Of a stretch of 64,000 bases of DNA, positions 1-9,604 are shown piece by piece (within the stretch, counting starts at the first letter, position 1; every line of letters begins with the position of its first letter). The notes beneath the pieces were generated by a model. That model saw only the letters and a list, made by a program, of their open reading frames with translations, did not search any database and was not told the DNA's origin. The stretch covers positions 89,494 to 153,493 of the forward strand of contig NZ_JABVCQ010000004.1 of assembly GCF_014145225.1 (NCBI RefSeq), in the 5' to 3' direction. Source of the stretch: Thiospirillum jenense (GTDB lineage: Bacteria > Pseudomonadota > Gammaproteobacteria > Chromatiales > Chromatiaceae). Position numbers and translations under genes: made by a program.

Positions 1-843
1 GGCGTGTTACCAGATCATCCATTATTAACCGATGACCGGTTGATTTGGTGGTTATTACAAGAACACGCGAAAGACTTTGAACGCATGATTGGTGTGCAAT
101 TCGCGCTGCAATGCCAGCGGGCATTAACCAATTATCAAGTCACCACGCCGTTAATTGCCGCCGTGCCAAATGAAATGCCCACCGCCACCATTCAAGCTGG
201 GCATTATCGCATTGGTTCTCGCTATGAACCCGCCGCCTATGATAATGAATTGCCGCCGCAAGCGGTGGAATTAAGCGGGTTTCGCATCACGCAAACACCA
301 ATGACCAATGCCCAGTTTTTAGCCTTTATTGACGCGGGCGGGTATCAAGATGAAACGCTTTGGTCAGCACCGCCGTCATCTAATTGGCACGCGCCCTTGC
401 ATTGGCGGCGCGATTCATTGGGTAATTGGTATGGAGTGGGATTAAATGGCGCGGCCGATTTAATTGCCGACGCACCAGTAAAGGGAATTAGTCCAGCCGA
501 AGCCAGCGCGTTCGTGCAATGGATTGGGCGGGAGTATGCCAATTACGCGGGCGCCGTGTTACCGCATGAATATCAATGGGAAGTGGCAGCGCGGCTGGGT
601 AAATTAGAACAACTTGGGCAAGTGTGGGATTGTTGCGCGAATGAATTGCACCCGTATCCTGAATATCAACCGGTGATTGATAACCCAATTGCCGCGACGC
701 AATTTTCTAATGGATTGCGCGTGATTCGCGGCGGTGGTTTGCATACGCAACCCTGTTTGCGGCGCGTGAGTTTGCGGCATTGGGTGGGAATAACAACCCG
801 CGATCAGGTGATTGGATTGCGACTGGTGTTGCCGGCGGAATGA
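1..843 (+). CDS. SUMF1/EgtB-type formylglycine-generating-like protein, 5' truncated by window
   Basis: The reading frame is open from the window edge, so the 279 visible residues are probably only the C-terminal part. From about residue 60 the protein has the FGE-sulfatase (SUMF1/EgtB/PvdO) fold pattern: a strand around AGHYRIGS, the segment ITQTPMTNAQFLAFIDAGGY, then SPAEASAFVQWIGREY and LPHEYQWEVAARLG, and near the end RVIRGGGLHT and RRVSLRHWVG. These are the family's usual signature blocks. The first 50 residues (LLQEHAKDFERM) may be the end of a DinB-like iron-binding domain, as in the ergothioneine/ovothiol sulfoxide synthases EgtB and OvoA, but a clear HxxxHxE iron site is not visible. 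Members either oxidise cysteine to formylglycine or form C-S bonds on histidine derivatives; which applies cannot be told here. It is followed by 130 bases without a gene. Confidence 0.75.
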   Translation, partial: GVLPDHPLLTDDRLIWWLLQEHAKDFERMIGVQFALQCQRALTNYQVTTPLIAAVPNEMPTATIQAGHYRIGSRYEPAAYDNELPPQAVELSGFRITQTPMTNAQFLAFIDAGGYQDETLWSAPPSSNWHAPLHWRRDSLGNWYGVGLNGAADLIADAPVKGISPAEASAFVQWIGREYANYAGAVLPHEYQWEVAARLGKLEQLGQVWDCCANELHPYPEYQPVIDNPIAATQFSNGLRVIRGGGLHTQPCLRRVSLRHWVGITTRDQVIGLRLVLPAE

Positions 844-871
844 ATGACTGTTTATGTGAGTGGCGTTTGAT

Positions 872-897
872 CATTTCCACGCGCCAGTGTGGGAATG
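872..897. repeat. Imperfect inverted repeat, REP-like
   Basis: CATTTCCAC and GTGTGGGAATG face each other across a 6-base loop in the gap between the EgtB-like gene and the restriction-modification gene. A related TTCCC/GGGAA hairpin lies at 24955-24974, and both are followed by the 10-mer TGCGTGACTT (916-925 and 25022-25031). This suggests a small dispersed extragenic repeat, although two loose copies are weak support. Confidence 0.3.
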
Positions 898-973
898 CGA
901 TCTATTGTATTAAGATGCGTGACTTGATTGTTTCCGCATGTTAATAGACGATTAAATGGTGAGATGATTTGTT

Positions 974-3900
974 ATGACTATTACGCTGACACAGTTATTA
1001 AAAGGCAGTGATTATACACTGACACAATTTAAGCCGGCGCAGATTGAGATGCTGGAAAGCAGTTTAATCATTAAAACCGGCGACGGTAAAGCGCCAATCG
1101 CTTATGTGACCTGTGTGGTGCGCAATAAACCCATTAAATTAACGCCTGAAGAAGTGGTGCGCCAGTTGTATTTGTTGATATTGCGGGATGAATTGGGTTA
1201 TCCCGCGATGCGCATGGCGGTTGAATATGAAGTGACCTTTGGGCGGGAAAAGAAACGTGCCGATATTTGCATTTTTGATAAAGATAAACCGGAGGTGCCG
1301 TATATTTTGGTGGAAGTCAAGAAACCGAAATTGAAGGATGGCAAGGAGCAATTAAAAAGCTATTGTAATGCCACCGGTGCGCCAATGGGGGTGTGGACGA
1401 ATGGTGAGCAGATTTCTTATTACCATCGTAAAGACCCGAATTATTTTGAAGATATTACTGCCATTCCAACGGCGCAGCAGAAATTATCCGATATTTTGCA
1501 AGAACGCTGGACGCTGGCGCGGCTGGTTAAAGAAGATAAGCTGGTTAATGAACGTAAATCACTTAAAGATTTAATTCTGGAAATGGAAGATGAGGTATTG
1601 GCCAATGCCGGCGTGGATGTGTTTGAAGAGTTATTCAAACTGGTATTTACTAAACTCTATGATGAATGGGAAGGCGGGCGTGATCCGAGCCGCTATTTGG
1701 TGTTCAAAAATGATGGTGATACCGAAACAGAATTAAAAGCGAAAATGCAGGCGTTGTTTGATAAGGCGAAAAAGAAATGGGCGGGGGTGTTTGGCAAGGA
1801 TGTCAAAATTGATTTAGCGCCGAGTCATTTGGCAGTGTGCGTGGCGTCATTGGAAAAGGTCAAGTTATTTAACTCTAATTTAGAAGTGATTGATGAGGCG
1901 TTTGAATATCTCATTAACAAATCGAGTAAAGGCGAAAAGGGGCAGTATTTTACACCGCGCTATGTCATTGATATGTGTGTGAAAATGCTCAATCCACAGG
2001 CGCATGAGACGTTAATTGATCCCGCCGCCGGCAGTTGTGGGTTTCCCATGCACGCGACCTTTTATGTGTGGGAGCAGATTTTAGCGGCAATGGGATTAGA
2101 AAAAAGTCATTTATTCACGGCGGAACGCAAGCCGGCGCGATGTGATGATTATGTCCGCGATAAAGTGTTTGCAATTGATTTTGATGAACGGGCGGTGCGG
2201 GTCGGGCGGACGTTAAACTTAATTGCCGGTGACGGGCAGACCAATGTGTTGCATTTGAATACATTGGATTATGAACGCTGGAATGAAAAAACCACTGATC
2301 CGGCGTGGATTGATATTTATAATGATGGCTGGAGACGGTTGCGGGAGCAGCGCGTCACGGATGATGATAATCGGGATTTTCAATTCGATCTATTAATGGC
2401 CAATCCACCGTTTGCGGGTGATATTAAAGAAACGCGCATTTTGGCGAAATATGAATTGGCGCGATCTGTGACCTTGACCAAGATTGCCACTGTTAATCCG
2501 AATGATCCAAATCTCATTGATGCGACGCGGCGCTCGCCGACCTTTCCCGAAGCATTACATGCCCCGCCGGCGGCGATTTATCATTTAGCGGATGGCAGTT
2601 ATCGTAAAGTGAAAATCAAGCCGCAGAATACGCTGGGGCGGGATATTTTATTTATTGAACGCAATTTGAATTGTTTGAAGCCGGGCGGGCGGATGGCGAT
2701 TGTGTTGCCGCAGGGGCGGTTTAATAATGCGTCAGATCAGAGTGTGCGTGAATACATTGCGGCGCAGTGTCGTCTTTTGGCGGTGATTGGGTTGCATGGC
2801 AATGTGTTTAAGCCGCACACGGGAACAAAAACGAGTGTGTTATTGGTGCAAAAGTGGAATGATGATCCGACGGCGGGGGCGTTGTGTCCGCGTCAAGATG
2901 ATTACGCGATCTTTTTTGCCACGATGCGCGAGCCGAGTAAGGATAATTCGGGGGATAAGATTTATCGGCAATTGGCAGATGGGAAGCCGTTATTAGATCA
3001 GCATGGTCATTTAATTGTGAAACATGATTTGTTTAATCACGATGGTTTGACCGAAGATGGAATTGCCGAGGCGTTTATTGAGTTTGCGAAAAAGGAGGGT
3101 TTGAGTTTTTTTGAGTTAGGCTCTTTCAATGAAGCGAAATATAACGCTTTGTTGGAAGGGCTGGAAATTAGCGAAATTAAGTTATCAGAATTATTAAACG
3201 AGAACGACATGCTTCGTATTGACGCGGAGCGGTATTCTCAACATGTTTTAAGAATGCTTAAACATCTTCGACGTGACGGGTTGCAATTGGCGGATGTTGC
3301 TTCGTCTATGCACAGACGATTTGTGCCTGCGAGTTTTGGAGATTTTCATTACATAGAAATTGGTGGAATAGGTTCTGACGGATCAATAACTAGCGAATGC
3401 GTACTACAATGCGAAGCGCCAAGTCGTGCCACTCAAATGGTCAAACAAGATGATGTCATTACGTCAAGTGTCCGACCAATTCGACGTATTACAGCACTCA
3501 TTGATGAAAAACAACACCATTTTGTTTGTTCCTCTGGCTTTATAGTATTGAAAAGTAAAACCATTGCACCTGAACTACTATTTATTTATCTCCGAACAGA
3601 GCAAATCTGTAAACTGATGGATTTGCATACAACTGCCAGTATGTATCCCGCTATTTCAGAAGCCGATCTGCTGCGTTTGCCAATTCCCAAGTTTTCAAAA
3701 ACATTTGAGGCGCTTATTGTTGAAAAAGTAAAACATGCTAATCAACTGCGCGATGCTGCTCTCAAACAAAACACCCAAGCCGAATCAACCCTACTCGCCG
3801 CGCTCGGTCTTAATCATTGGCAACCACCCGACGCATTAACCTACACACGCAATAGTCAGGAGGTATTCGCAGCGGGGCGATGGGATGCGGAATGCTATCA

Positions 3901-4546
3901 ACCGAAATACGAAGATATTAAAATCAGATGCTTTGAAAATGCCGAATATGTAAAGCGGATCAAAGAAATTCAATTACACAACAGTAGAGGTTTACAGCCT
4001 GAATATGTGGAGAACGGCGAATTAAACGTAATCAACAGTGGACACATTTTAGAACATGGGCTTGATTATAAAAACTTTGAAAAAACCAGCAGTGATAATT
4101 GGGATTCAAAAGCTAAAGCCAGAGTGCAAAAACACGATATTTTGATTTATACAACGGGTGCGAATATTGGCAGAACGCAAGTTTATTTAAGTGATGAAAG
4201 AGCATTAGCCAGTAATCACGTTAACATTTTGAGAATAGAGAATGAGAATCCTGTTTATGTCGCTTTTGTTTTAAATTCAAAAATTGGACGCTTGCAAACT
4301 GAACAATTGAGCGCCGGTTCTGCACAACAGGAACTCTACCCCAAAGATATTGATAGTTTTTATGTTCCGTTTATTGATGCAGCTTCTCAAACCCAAATCG
4401 CCGATTTAATCAAACAAAGTTTTGCTTTGAAATCCCAAAGTGAACAATTATTAGAATCCGCCAAACGCGCCGTTGAAATCGCTATTGAAACTGATGAACA
4501 CAGCGCGTTAGAATATTTACAACAAACACTTGCGCCCTTTAATTAA
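974..4546 (+). CDS. Fused restriction-modification protein: nuclease-like, N6-adenine methylase, two specificity domains
   Basis: At 1190 residues the protein joins functions usually split over subunits. Residues 80-160 look like the HSDR_N nuclease module of type I R subunits: D97 in RADICIF, then E114 and K116 in ILVEVKKP, a PD-(D/E)xK pattern. Residues 290-640 are an HsdM-type adenine-N6 methylase, with the target segment SSKGEKGQYFTPRYVI, SAM motif DPAAGSCGF at 349-357 and catalytic NPPF at 477-480. The C-terminal 450 residues hold two HsdS-like target-recognition domains, introduced by MLRIDAERYS and AAGRWDAECYQPKY, each with a helical spacer after it. No helicase motor is present. This is the layout expected of a type IIG-like enzyme or a fused type I MS subunit. 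The start ATG has no strong ribosome site. It stands alone and converges on metZ with 7 bases between stops. Activity is inferred. Confidence 0.88.
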   Translation: MTITLTQLLKGSDYTLTQFKPAQIEMLESSLIIKTGDGKAPIAYVTCVVRNKPIKLTPEEVVRQLYLLILRDELGYPAMRMAVEYEVTFGREKKRADICIFDKDKPEVPYILVEVKKPKLKDGKEQLKSYCNATGAPMGVWTNGEQISYYHRKDPNYFEDITAIPTAQQKLSDILQERWTLARLVKEDKLVNERKSLKDLILEMEDEVLANAGVDVFEELFKLVFTKLYDEWEGGRDPSRYLVFKNDGDTETELKAKMQALFDKAKKKWAGVFGKDVKIDLAPSHLAVCVASLEKVKLFNSNLEVIDEAFEYLINKSSKGEKGQYFTPRYVIDMCVKMLNPQAHETLIDPAAGSCGFPMHATFYVWEQILAAMGLEKSHLFTAERKPARCDDYVRDKVFAIDFDERAVRVGRTLNLIAGDGQTNVLHLNTLDYERWNEKTTDPAWIDIYNDGWRRLREQRVTDDDNRDFQFDLLMANPPFAGDIKETRILAKYELARSVTLTKIATVNPNDPNLIDATRRSPTFPEALHAPPAAIYHLADGSYRKVKIKPQNTLGRDILFIERNLNCLKPGGRMAIVLPQGRFNNASDQSVREYIAAQCRLLAVIGLHGNVFKPHTGTKTSVLLVQKWNDDPTAGALCPRQDDYAIFFATMREPSKDNSGDKIYRQLADGKPLLDQHGHLIVKHDLFNHDGLTEDGIAEAFIEFAKKEGLSFFELGSFNEAKYNALLEGLEISEIKLSELLNENDMLRIDAERYSQHVLRMLKHLRRDGLQLADVASSMHRRFVPASFGDFHYIEIGGIGSDGSITSECVLQCEAPSRATQMVKQDDVITSSVRPIRRITALIDEKQHHFVCSSGFIVLKSKTIAPELLFIYLRTEQICKLMDLHTTASMYPAISEADLLRLPIPKFSKTFEALIVEKVKHANQLRDAALKQNTQAESTLLAALGLNHWQPPDALTYTRNSQEVFAAGRWDAECYQPKYEDIKIRCFENAEYVKRIKEIQLHNSRGLQPEYVENGELNVINSGHILEHGLDYKNFEKTSSDNWDSKAKARVQKHDILIYTTGANIGRTQVYLSDERALASNHVNILRIENENPVYVAFVLNSKIGRLQTEQLSAGSAQQELYPKDIDSFYVPFIDAASQTQIADLIKQSFALKSQSEQLLESAKRAVEIAIETDEHSALEYLQQTLAPFN

Positions 4547-4553
4547 AAGTCAA

Positions 4554-5738
4554 TTAAACACCCAACCCCCGCGCCAAATCAGCCTGAATATCCGCCACGT
4601 TTTCTAATCCCACTGCAACCCGAATTAACCCATCACTAATACCCGCCGCCGCCCGCGCCTCCGGTGTTAATCGCCCATGCGTCGTGGTAGCCGGATGCGT
4701 AATAGTCGTTTTCGTATCACCCAAATTAGCGGTAATAGACAGCATGTGCGTCGCATCAATCACCCGCCACGCCGCATCCTTTCCACCCGCCACTTCAAAA
4801 GTCACAATCCCGCCACCGGTGCGCTGTTGTTGATTATCACCAATTAAATGATGCTGCGGATGCGACGGCAACCCCGGGTAATGAACCGCTAATACGGCCG
4901 GCTGCTGTTCCAACCACTGCGCCAATTGCAAAGCCGCGGCCGAATGCGCCATCATGCGCAATTCCAATGTTTCTAATCCACTTAAAAACACCCACGCATT
5001 AAAAGGACTCATTGACGGGCCGGCCGTGCGAATCACGCCATACAATTCCTCACCCACATATTTTTTATTTCCCACCACCGCGCCACCTAAACACCGCCCG
5101 TGACCATCTAAATACTTGGTCGCCGAATGAATCACCAAATCCGCCCCCAGCGCTAATGGCTTTTGCAATGCCGGCGTACAAAAACAATTATCCACCGCTA
5201 ATAAACAGCCGTGCGCATGTGCCAAATCAGCCAGCGGCGCAATTGCCATCATTTCGGTTAATGGATTCGACGGCGTTTCAATAAATAACAACCGCGTTTC
5301 CGGGCGAATTGCCGCCGCCCAAGCGTTTAAATCCGCTAATGGCACATAATCAGTCATCACACCGAATTTGGCAAAGTATTTGTCAAATAACAACGTGGTG
5401 CTACCGAATAAACTGCGCGAGGCCAAAATACGATCACCCGCTTTTAATAACCCCAATCCCATTGCCAAAATCGCCGCCATGCCCGAGGCCGTGGCAATAC
5501 AACTTTCACCGCCTTCTAATACCGCGAGGCGTTGTTCAAAGGCTTGCACGGTGGGATTAGTAAAGCGCGCATAAATGTTGCCGGGCTGTTCACCTGCAAA
5601 ACGAGCGGCGGCATCGGCAGCACTTTTGAATACAAAACTGGAGGTGGTAAAAATGGGTTCATTATGCTCACCTTCATAGGTACGCGGGCGACTCACGCGA
5701 ATAGATTGGGTGGCAAAACTGCTGTAGTCATCATTCAT
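4554..5738 (-). CDS. metZ: O-succinylhomoserine sulfhydrylase (PLP enzyme)
   Basis: This cytoplasmic enzyme makes homocysteine from O-succinylhomoserine and sulfide, the sulfur-assimilating step of methionine synthesis. The 394-residue length and sequence match the Cys/Met metabolism PLP family: NIYARFTNPT near 54, the cofactor-stacking region ASGMAAILA at 84, LLFIETPSNP at 150, AVDNCFCTP at 181, and the Schiff-base lysine K208 in HSATKYLDGH. The C-terminal LGDTKTTITHPATTTH is the usual substrate-binding block. MetZ beside purF is a common arrangement in Pseudomonas relatives, which favours MetZ over a cystathionine synthase or lyase. Here a toxin-antitoxin remnant lies between the two genes. 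Confidence 0.93.
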   Translation of the reverse strand: MNDDYSSFATQSIRVSRPRTYEGEHNEPIFTTSSFVFKSAADAAARFAGEQPGNIYARFTNPTVQAFEQRLAVLEGGESCIATASGMAAILAMGLGLLKAGDRILASRSLFGSTTLLFDKYFAKFGVMTDYVPLADLNAWAAAIRPETRLLFIETPSNPLTEMMAIAPLADLAHAHGCLLAVDNCFCTPALQKPLALGADLVIHSATKYLDGHGRCLGGAVVGNKKYVGEELYGVIRTAGPSMSPFNAWVFLSGLETLELRMMAHSAAALQLAQWLEQQPAVLAVHYPGLPSHPQHHLIGDNQQQRTGGGIVTFEVAGGKDAAWRVIDATHMLSITANLGDTKTTITHPATTTHGRLTPEARAAAGISDGLIRVAVGLENVADIQADLARGLGV

Positions 5739-5802
5739 TGAAATGAGTCCAAATGATAATTAGTAAAGGGATGATTGAATGGCATAACTCTAGGCGACAG
5801 GT

Positions 5803-6105
5803 TTAATATAAAACAAAAGGTTTAATAGAGTCTATTTCATGCTTTTCTATATTTCTCGCTTTGTATAAATCCCATCGCACTTGGAGAGTCATCCAAAAAT
5901 CTTCTGAAACTCCGAAAAATCGAGATAGCCTTAGAGCAATGGCGGGATTAATACCGCGTTTTTTATTAATGATCTCATTGATTCTATAATACGGAACATG
6001 AATAGCGTCTGACAGTTGTTTTTGTGTTAGCCCCATTGGAATTAAAAACTCTTCAAGTAACATGTCTCCCGGATGGGTAGGTTCTCTATGGGTCGGAATA
6101 CGCAC
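5803..6105 (-). CDS. higA: HigA-family addiction module antitoxin
   Basis: The 100-residue protein is an XRE-type helix-turn-helix antitoxin of the HigA class. The N-terminal REPTHPGDMLLEEFLIPMG is the family hallmark, followed by the HTH (LTQKQLSDAIHVPYYRINEI) and the typical INPAIALRLSRFFGVSEDFW. It starts at GTG. HigA normally binds and neutralises a RelE-fold HigB ribonuclease and represses its own operon. The toxin gene that should precede it is only a fragment ending 11 bases upstream at 6117, so the antitoxin may be an orphan. It sits between purF and metZ, breaking an otherwise conserved neighbourhood, which points to insertion. Confidence 0.88.
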   Translation of the reverse strand: MRIPTHREPTHPGDMLLEEFLIPMGLTQKQLSDAIHVPYYRINEIINKKRGINPAIALRLSRFFGVSEDFWMTLQVRWDLYKARNIEKHEIDSIKPFVLY

Positions 6106-6116
6106 GGCATTACTCT

Positions 6117-6266
6117 CTAATGGTAATCAGTGATTTCAACATCGCTTGCGCCATCGGTAGACCATTTGAAACAAATACGATATTGATTATTAATGCGCGA
6201 CAAATGGCGAATATCTTCAGTAATCAGGTTTTCATCATACTGGCTTGGTTGTATGGCAGTGATTCC
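6117..6266 (-). pseudogene. higB: HigB toxin C-terminal remnant
   Basis: Reading the minus strand upstream of higA gives a frame whose last residues are RINNQYRICFKWSTDG followed by ASDVEITDYH and a stop. This is the unmistakable C-terminal third of a HigB/RelE-fold toxin. Going upstream the frame meets a TAG at 6267-6269 after about 50 residues, with no good start codon, and the usual N-terminal half (the LEDLR..P..RLEALKG region) is absent. The gene is therefore truncated. The remaining space up to the purF stop at 6313 is too small for the missing part. The toxin is most likely inactive. Confidence 0.7.
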
Positions 6267-6312
6267 CTAGTTTTCATTCGTCAATCTATCGTCAGGTGTG
6301 CGGCACACCCTA

Positions 6313-7845
6313 TTAAACAGTATTATACAAATCAATCCCACTATCATCCAGCAGGGCATCATCTGAATCAAACGCCTGCGCCTTCGCCGCATCACTCCGC
6401 GCCTGTTCTAATTGCTGCAAATACGCTTCCGTCACATCACCGGTAATATAAACACCATCAAACACTGATGTATCAAACCGATCCACCACGCTTTTCGTTT
6501 TCTTTTGCGCCGCTTGAATTAAATCGGGTAAATCTTGAAAAATGAGCCGATCACATCCTAGCGCTTGTTCAATTTCTAATTCGCTCCGCCCATGCGCAAT
6601 CAATTCACTGGCAGCCGGCATATCAATTCCATACACATTCGGATAGCGCACCGGTGGTGAAGCCGACGCGAAATATACTTTACGCGCCCCGGCATCGCGT
6701 GCCATTTGAATAATTTGCCGTGACGTAGTGCCGCGCACAATCGAATCATCCACCAGCAACACGTTCTTTTTGCGGAATTCCAAATCAATCGCATTCAATT
6801 TTTGCCGCACGGATTTCTTGCGCACCTGCTGCCCGGGCATAATAAAAGTGCGCCCAATGTAGCGGTTTTTAATAAACCCTTCGGCATAGGTGACGTTTAA
6901 TTGATTAGCCAATTGCAATGCGGCGGTGCGGCTGGTATCAGGAATGGGAATAACCACTTGAATATCGTGATTTGGCCAGGTGCGTTTAATTTTCGCCGCG
7001 AGTTTTTTGCCCATGCGCGACCGCGCTTTATGCACCGAGATATTATCAATAATAGAATCAGGGCGGGCGAAATAAACAAATTCAAATAAACAGGGTGATA
7101 ACACCGGCTGCGCCGCGCATTGGCGGCGATAGATTTGCTCGGTATTAACGGGAATAAACACCGCTTCACCGGGTGCAATATCGGCAATAATCGTAAAGCC
7201 GACAGTATCTAATGCTACGCTCTCCGAGGCAATCATGTATTCCGTGCCATTGATCGTTTCACGGCGGCCATAAATAATTGGGCGAATACCATTGGGATCA
7301 CGAAAACCGACAATCCCAAAGCCGGGAATCATAACGACCACTGCATAGCCGCCGCGACAGCGCCGATGCACGCCCGCAATGGCATTAAAAATGTCCTGCT
7401 CATCAATCCGCAGTTTATTTTGAATCTGCAATTCGTGCGCAAAGACATTGAGTAAAATTTCGGAATCAGATTGGGTATTGATATGCCGCAAATCATCGGC
7501 AAACACATCATGTTTTAATTCATCAGCATTGGTTAAATTGCCATTGTGCGCTAATACAATGCCATAGGGTGAATTAACATAAAACGGCTGCGCTTCGGCG
7601 GAACTGGATAAACCGGCAGTGGGATAACGCACATGACCAATGCCCATTTCACCGCGCAATCGCAGCATGTGCCGAGTACGAAACACATCACGCACCAAGC
7701 CAGTATCTTTGCGCATGTGCAATTTTTCATATTCACAGGTGACAATACCAGCGGCATCCTGACCGCGATGTTGAAGCATCAATAGCGCGTCATACAACGC
7801 CTGATTGACTGCACTTTTGCCGACAATACCGACGATGCCGCACAT
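6313..7845 (-). CDS. purF: Amidophosphoribosyltransferase
   Basis: PurF catalyses the first committed step of purine synthesis, moving the amide nitrogen of glutamine to PRPP to form phosphoribosylamine. The start is set at the ATG giving MCGIVGIVG, because Cys2 becomes the N-terminal nucleophile of the class II glutamine amidotransferase domain; a GAGGTGAGG ribosome site lies just upstream. An upstream TTG (7860) in the same frame would bury the cysteine. Other marks are [28 protein letters not shown], and the PRPP loop [17 protein letters not shown]. The length is 510 residues against about 505 in E. coli. It follows cvpA on the same strand after 40 bases, and the two are probably cotranscribed with the SPOR gene. 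Confidence 0.97.
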   Translation of the reverse strand: MCGIVGIVGKSAVNQALYDALLMLQHRGQDAAGIVTCEYEKLHMRKDTGLVRDVFRTRHMLRLRGEMGIGHVRYPTAGLSSSAEAQPFYVNSPYGIVLAHNGNLTNADELKHDVFADDLRHINTQSDSEILLNVFAHELQIQNKLRIDEQDIFNAIAGVHRRCRGGYAVVVMIPGFGIVGFRDPNGIRPIIYGRRETINGTEYMIASESVALDTVGFTIIADIAPGEAVFIPVNTEQIYRRQCAAQPVLSPCLFEFVYFARPDSIIDNISVHKARSRMGKKLAAKIKRTWPNHDIQVVIPIPDTSRTAALQLANQLNVTYAEGFIKNRYIGRTFIMPGQQVRKKSVRQKLNAIDLEFRKKNVLLVDDSIVRGTTSRQIIQMARDAGARKVYFASASPPVRYPNVYGIDMPAASELIAHGRSELEIEQALGCDRLIFQDLPDLIQAAQKKTKSVVDRFDTSVFDGVYITGDVTEAYLQQLEQARSDAAKAQAFDSDDALLDDSGIDLYNTV

Positions 7846-7885
7846 AACCTCACCTCGCAATTGAAATGCCGCGTGGTGCGCGTGA

Positions 7886-8377
7886 TTAAAGTGATTTTAA
7901 TTGAGTTGCCCAATCGGGCGGGATCATTGCCTGTAATTGACTGGCAAGGTGTTGGAAATGACCAATTAACTGCGATTGCTGCCACCAGGGGTCTTGAGTT
8001 AAGGGTGTCACAGATGCGAGGAAGACTAATAATGCACACACCACCGCCCCTCGCGCCGCGCCAAATACAAACCCTAATAAACGATCCGTGCCAGTTAAGC
8101 CAGTGCGTTCGACCAGCATGGTTAATAAATGCGCAACGATGGCGCCAATTAACAATACAGTTATCACTAATAACAGGGCGGCGATGCCAACGCGCAATGA
8201 GGGGGTGCTGACCCAATTGGTGAGTAAACCCGCGGTGGGTTGGGCGAATTGCCACGCAATGAAAATCGCTACTGCCCAAATGACCAGTGCAATGATTTCC
8301 CGAATGAACCCGCGCCCCAATCCAATGAGGGCTGACAAGAGGATGATGCCAAGTAATAAATAATCAACCCAAATCAT
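7886..8377 (-). CDS. cvpA: CvpA family inner-membrane protein
   Basis: This 163-residue membrane protein is of the CvpA family (colicin V production in E. coli), which lies upstream of purF in many gammaproteobacteria. The start [20 protein letters not shown] is chosen because CvpA proteins begin close to this motif; the frame extends 13 residues further without need. [20 protein letters not shown] follows, then hydrophobic stretches near 60-85 and 95-120, giving about four membrane segments. The conserved [16 protein letters not shown] appears near 95. The molecular role of the family is unsettled. Confidence 0.92.
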   Translation of the reverse strand: MIWVDYLLLGIILLSALIGLGRGFIREIIALVIWAVAIFIAWQFAQPTAGLLTNWVSTPSLRVGIAALLLVITVLLIGAIVAHLLTMLVERTGLTGTDRLLGFVFGAARGAVVCALLVFLASVTPLTQDPWWQQSQLIGHFQHLASQLQAMIPPDWATQLKSL

Positions 8378-8433
8378 GGTGTTTAATAAATCCTGCCGAA
8401 TGGCAATGGGTGGCAATTAAAAATAACGCAATA

Positions 8434-9009
8434 TTAGCGGTAGCGTTGCACAATTGGTTGGTCATTACTGCCAATGCGTAAATCGGCCGCCATTTGATCG
8501 GCACGAAGACGATCTATTTCAGGCCCAACCCGCACCCGGTAATAACGAGTGCCATTGACATCCACGATTTCAATAAAGGCTGGGTAGCCGCGCTGCCGCA
8601 ATTCATTTTGTCGTTTTTCGGCGGCGGGCGCAGAAATCACACTCGCTACCTGCACCACCCACGACGCGCTATTACTTGGCACGGCATTTGGCCCGGTTGC
8701 GGGTGTTGATAACGGCCCGCGAGGCAAATTGGCGGTATTGACAAGCGGTGGCGCGACTTGCGTGGGTGGCGGCGAGCGGGACACAGTCCCTGGCAATAAA
8801 CTTTCACCCGTGCCAGCAATGGACGGCGAGGTCGCTAAATCTAATTCAACTTCCTCGGGCGGCGGGGGAATTTCAATCGGTAAACCGAATCCCGACACCG
8901 AAGTAGCGGGCTGGTTTTCAATTAACATTGGCACGAAAATTACGACTAAAATGACGATTACCGCCACGCCGGCAAGGCGTTGTTTGGCACGTTCATCTAA
9001 ACGTTTCAC
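8434..9009 (-). CDS. SPOR-domain membrane protein, DedD-like
   Basis: The 191 residues have the DedD layout. A short basic cytoplasmic N-terminus (MKRLDERAKQRLAG) leads into one membrane helix at about 13-30, then a proline-rich linker, and a C-terminal SPOR domain from about 115 (WVVQVASVISAPAAEKRQNE ... YYRVRVGP). SPOR domains bind denuded septal peptidoglycan, so the protein probably localises to the division site. It directly precedes cvpA and purF, as dedD does in E. coli; folC and accD, often upstream, are not here. The SPOR and neighbourhood evidence is strong, and strict orthology to DedD is inferred. Confidence 0.88.
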   Translation of the reverse strand: MKRLDERAKQRLAGVAVIVILVVIFVPMLIENQPATSVSGFGLPIEIPPPPEEVELDLATSPSIAGTGESLLPGTVSRSPPPTQVAPPLVNTANLPRGPLSTPATGPNAVPSNSASWVVQVASVISAPAAEKRQNELRQRGYPAFIEIVDVNGTRYYRVRVGPEIDRLRADQMAADLRIGSNDQPIVQRYR

Positions 9010-9070
9010 GGCAAATGAATCTCCCAGTCAATTGAAATAACTTGTTCATGCAATTGATGGATGCAGCGGA

Positions 9071-9604
9071 TTAAACAGCGCTGGCAATTGGCAATGAACT
9101 GTTGACCAGCGGTGCTAATAAACGCAGCGCGGCGCGATTCGTCCAAGAGTTGGCTAATTCCAATGCACGATCAAAGCGTAACCAACGATATTCGCTATGT
9201 TCGGCTTGATTTAAGCGAATAAACCGCCGCTCTGGTAAGCAGACACCGAACCAATATTCCCGATTAAAATGATGATGCTTGGCATAGCGTTGCCGCCAGG
9301 CTTGAATAATTGGAAATAAGCGCGATTGGTGCAGGTTAATTAAATGCGCGGCGCCAAGTAATCCCGTCTCCTCGCGCAATTCACGCAGCGCGGCATGACG
9401 CGGATTTTCACCCGGGCGCAAACTGCCGGTGACAGATTGCCAAAACCGTTGCGGTTGAATACGGCGCATGAGTAAACACTCACCCGCCCGCGTGAATACC
9501 ACCACTAATACGGACGCCGGACGCTTGTATTCGGGTCGAATAGTGGCGGGGGTAGTTTTCATTGGCGGTGAAATAGAATCGGTGATTAAAAAAGGCATAC
9601 TCAC
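9071..9604 (-). CDS. nudB: Dihydroneopterin triphosphate diphosphatase (Nudix)
   Basis: NudB removes pyrophosphate from dihydroneopterin triphosphate in folate synthesis. The family opening [13 protein letters not shown] is present, and the Nudix box [20 protein letters not shown] followed by TGL matches G-x5-E-x7-REUxEExGU exactly. The C-terminal [20 protein letters not shown] is also usual. The start is uncertain: GTG 9604 overlaps the aspS stop, ATG 9598 is two codons later, and ATG 9562 would give the length most common in the family. The gene follows aspS with overlapping stop/start, as in many gammaproteobacteria, so the two are translated from one message. Confidence 0.9.
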   Translation of the reverse strand: MSMPFLITDSISPPMKTTPATIRPEYKRPASVLVVVFTRAGECLLMRRIQPQRFWQSVTGSLRPGENPRHAALRELREETGLLGAAHLINLHQSRLFPIIQAWRQRYAKHHHFNREYWFGVCLPERRFIRLNQAEHSEYRWLRFDRALELANSWTNRAALRLLAPLVNSSLPIASAV

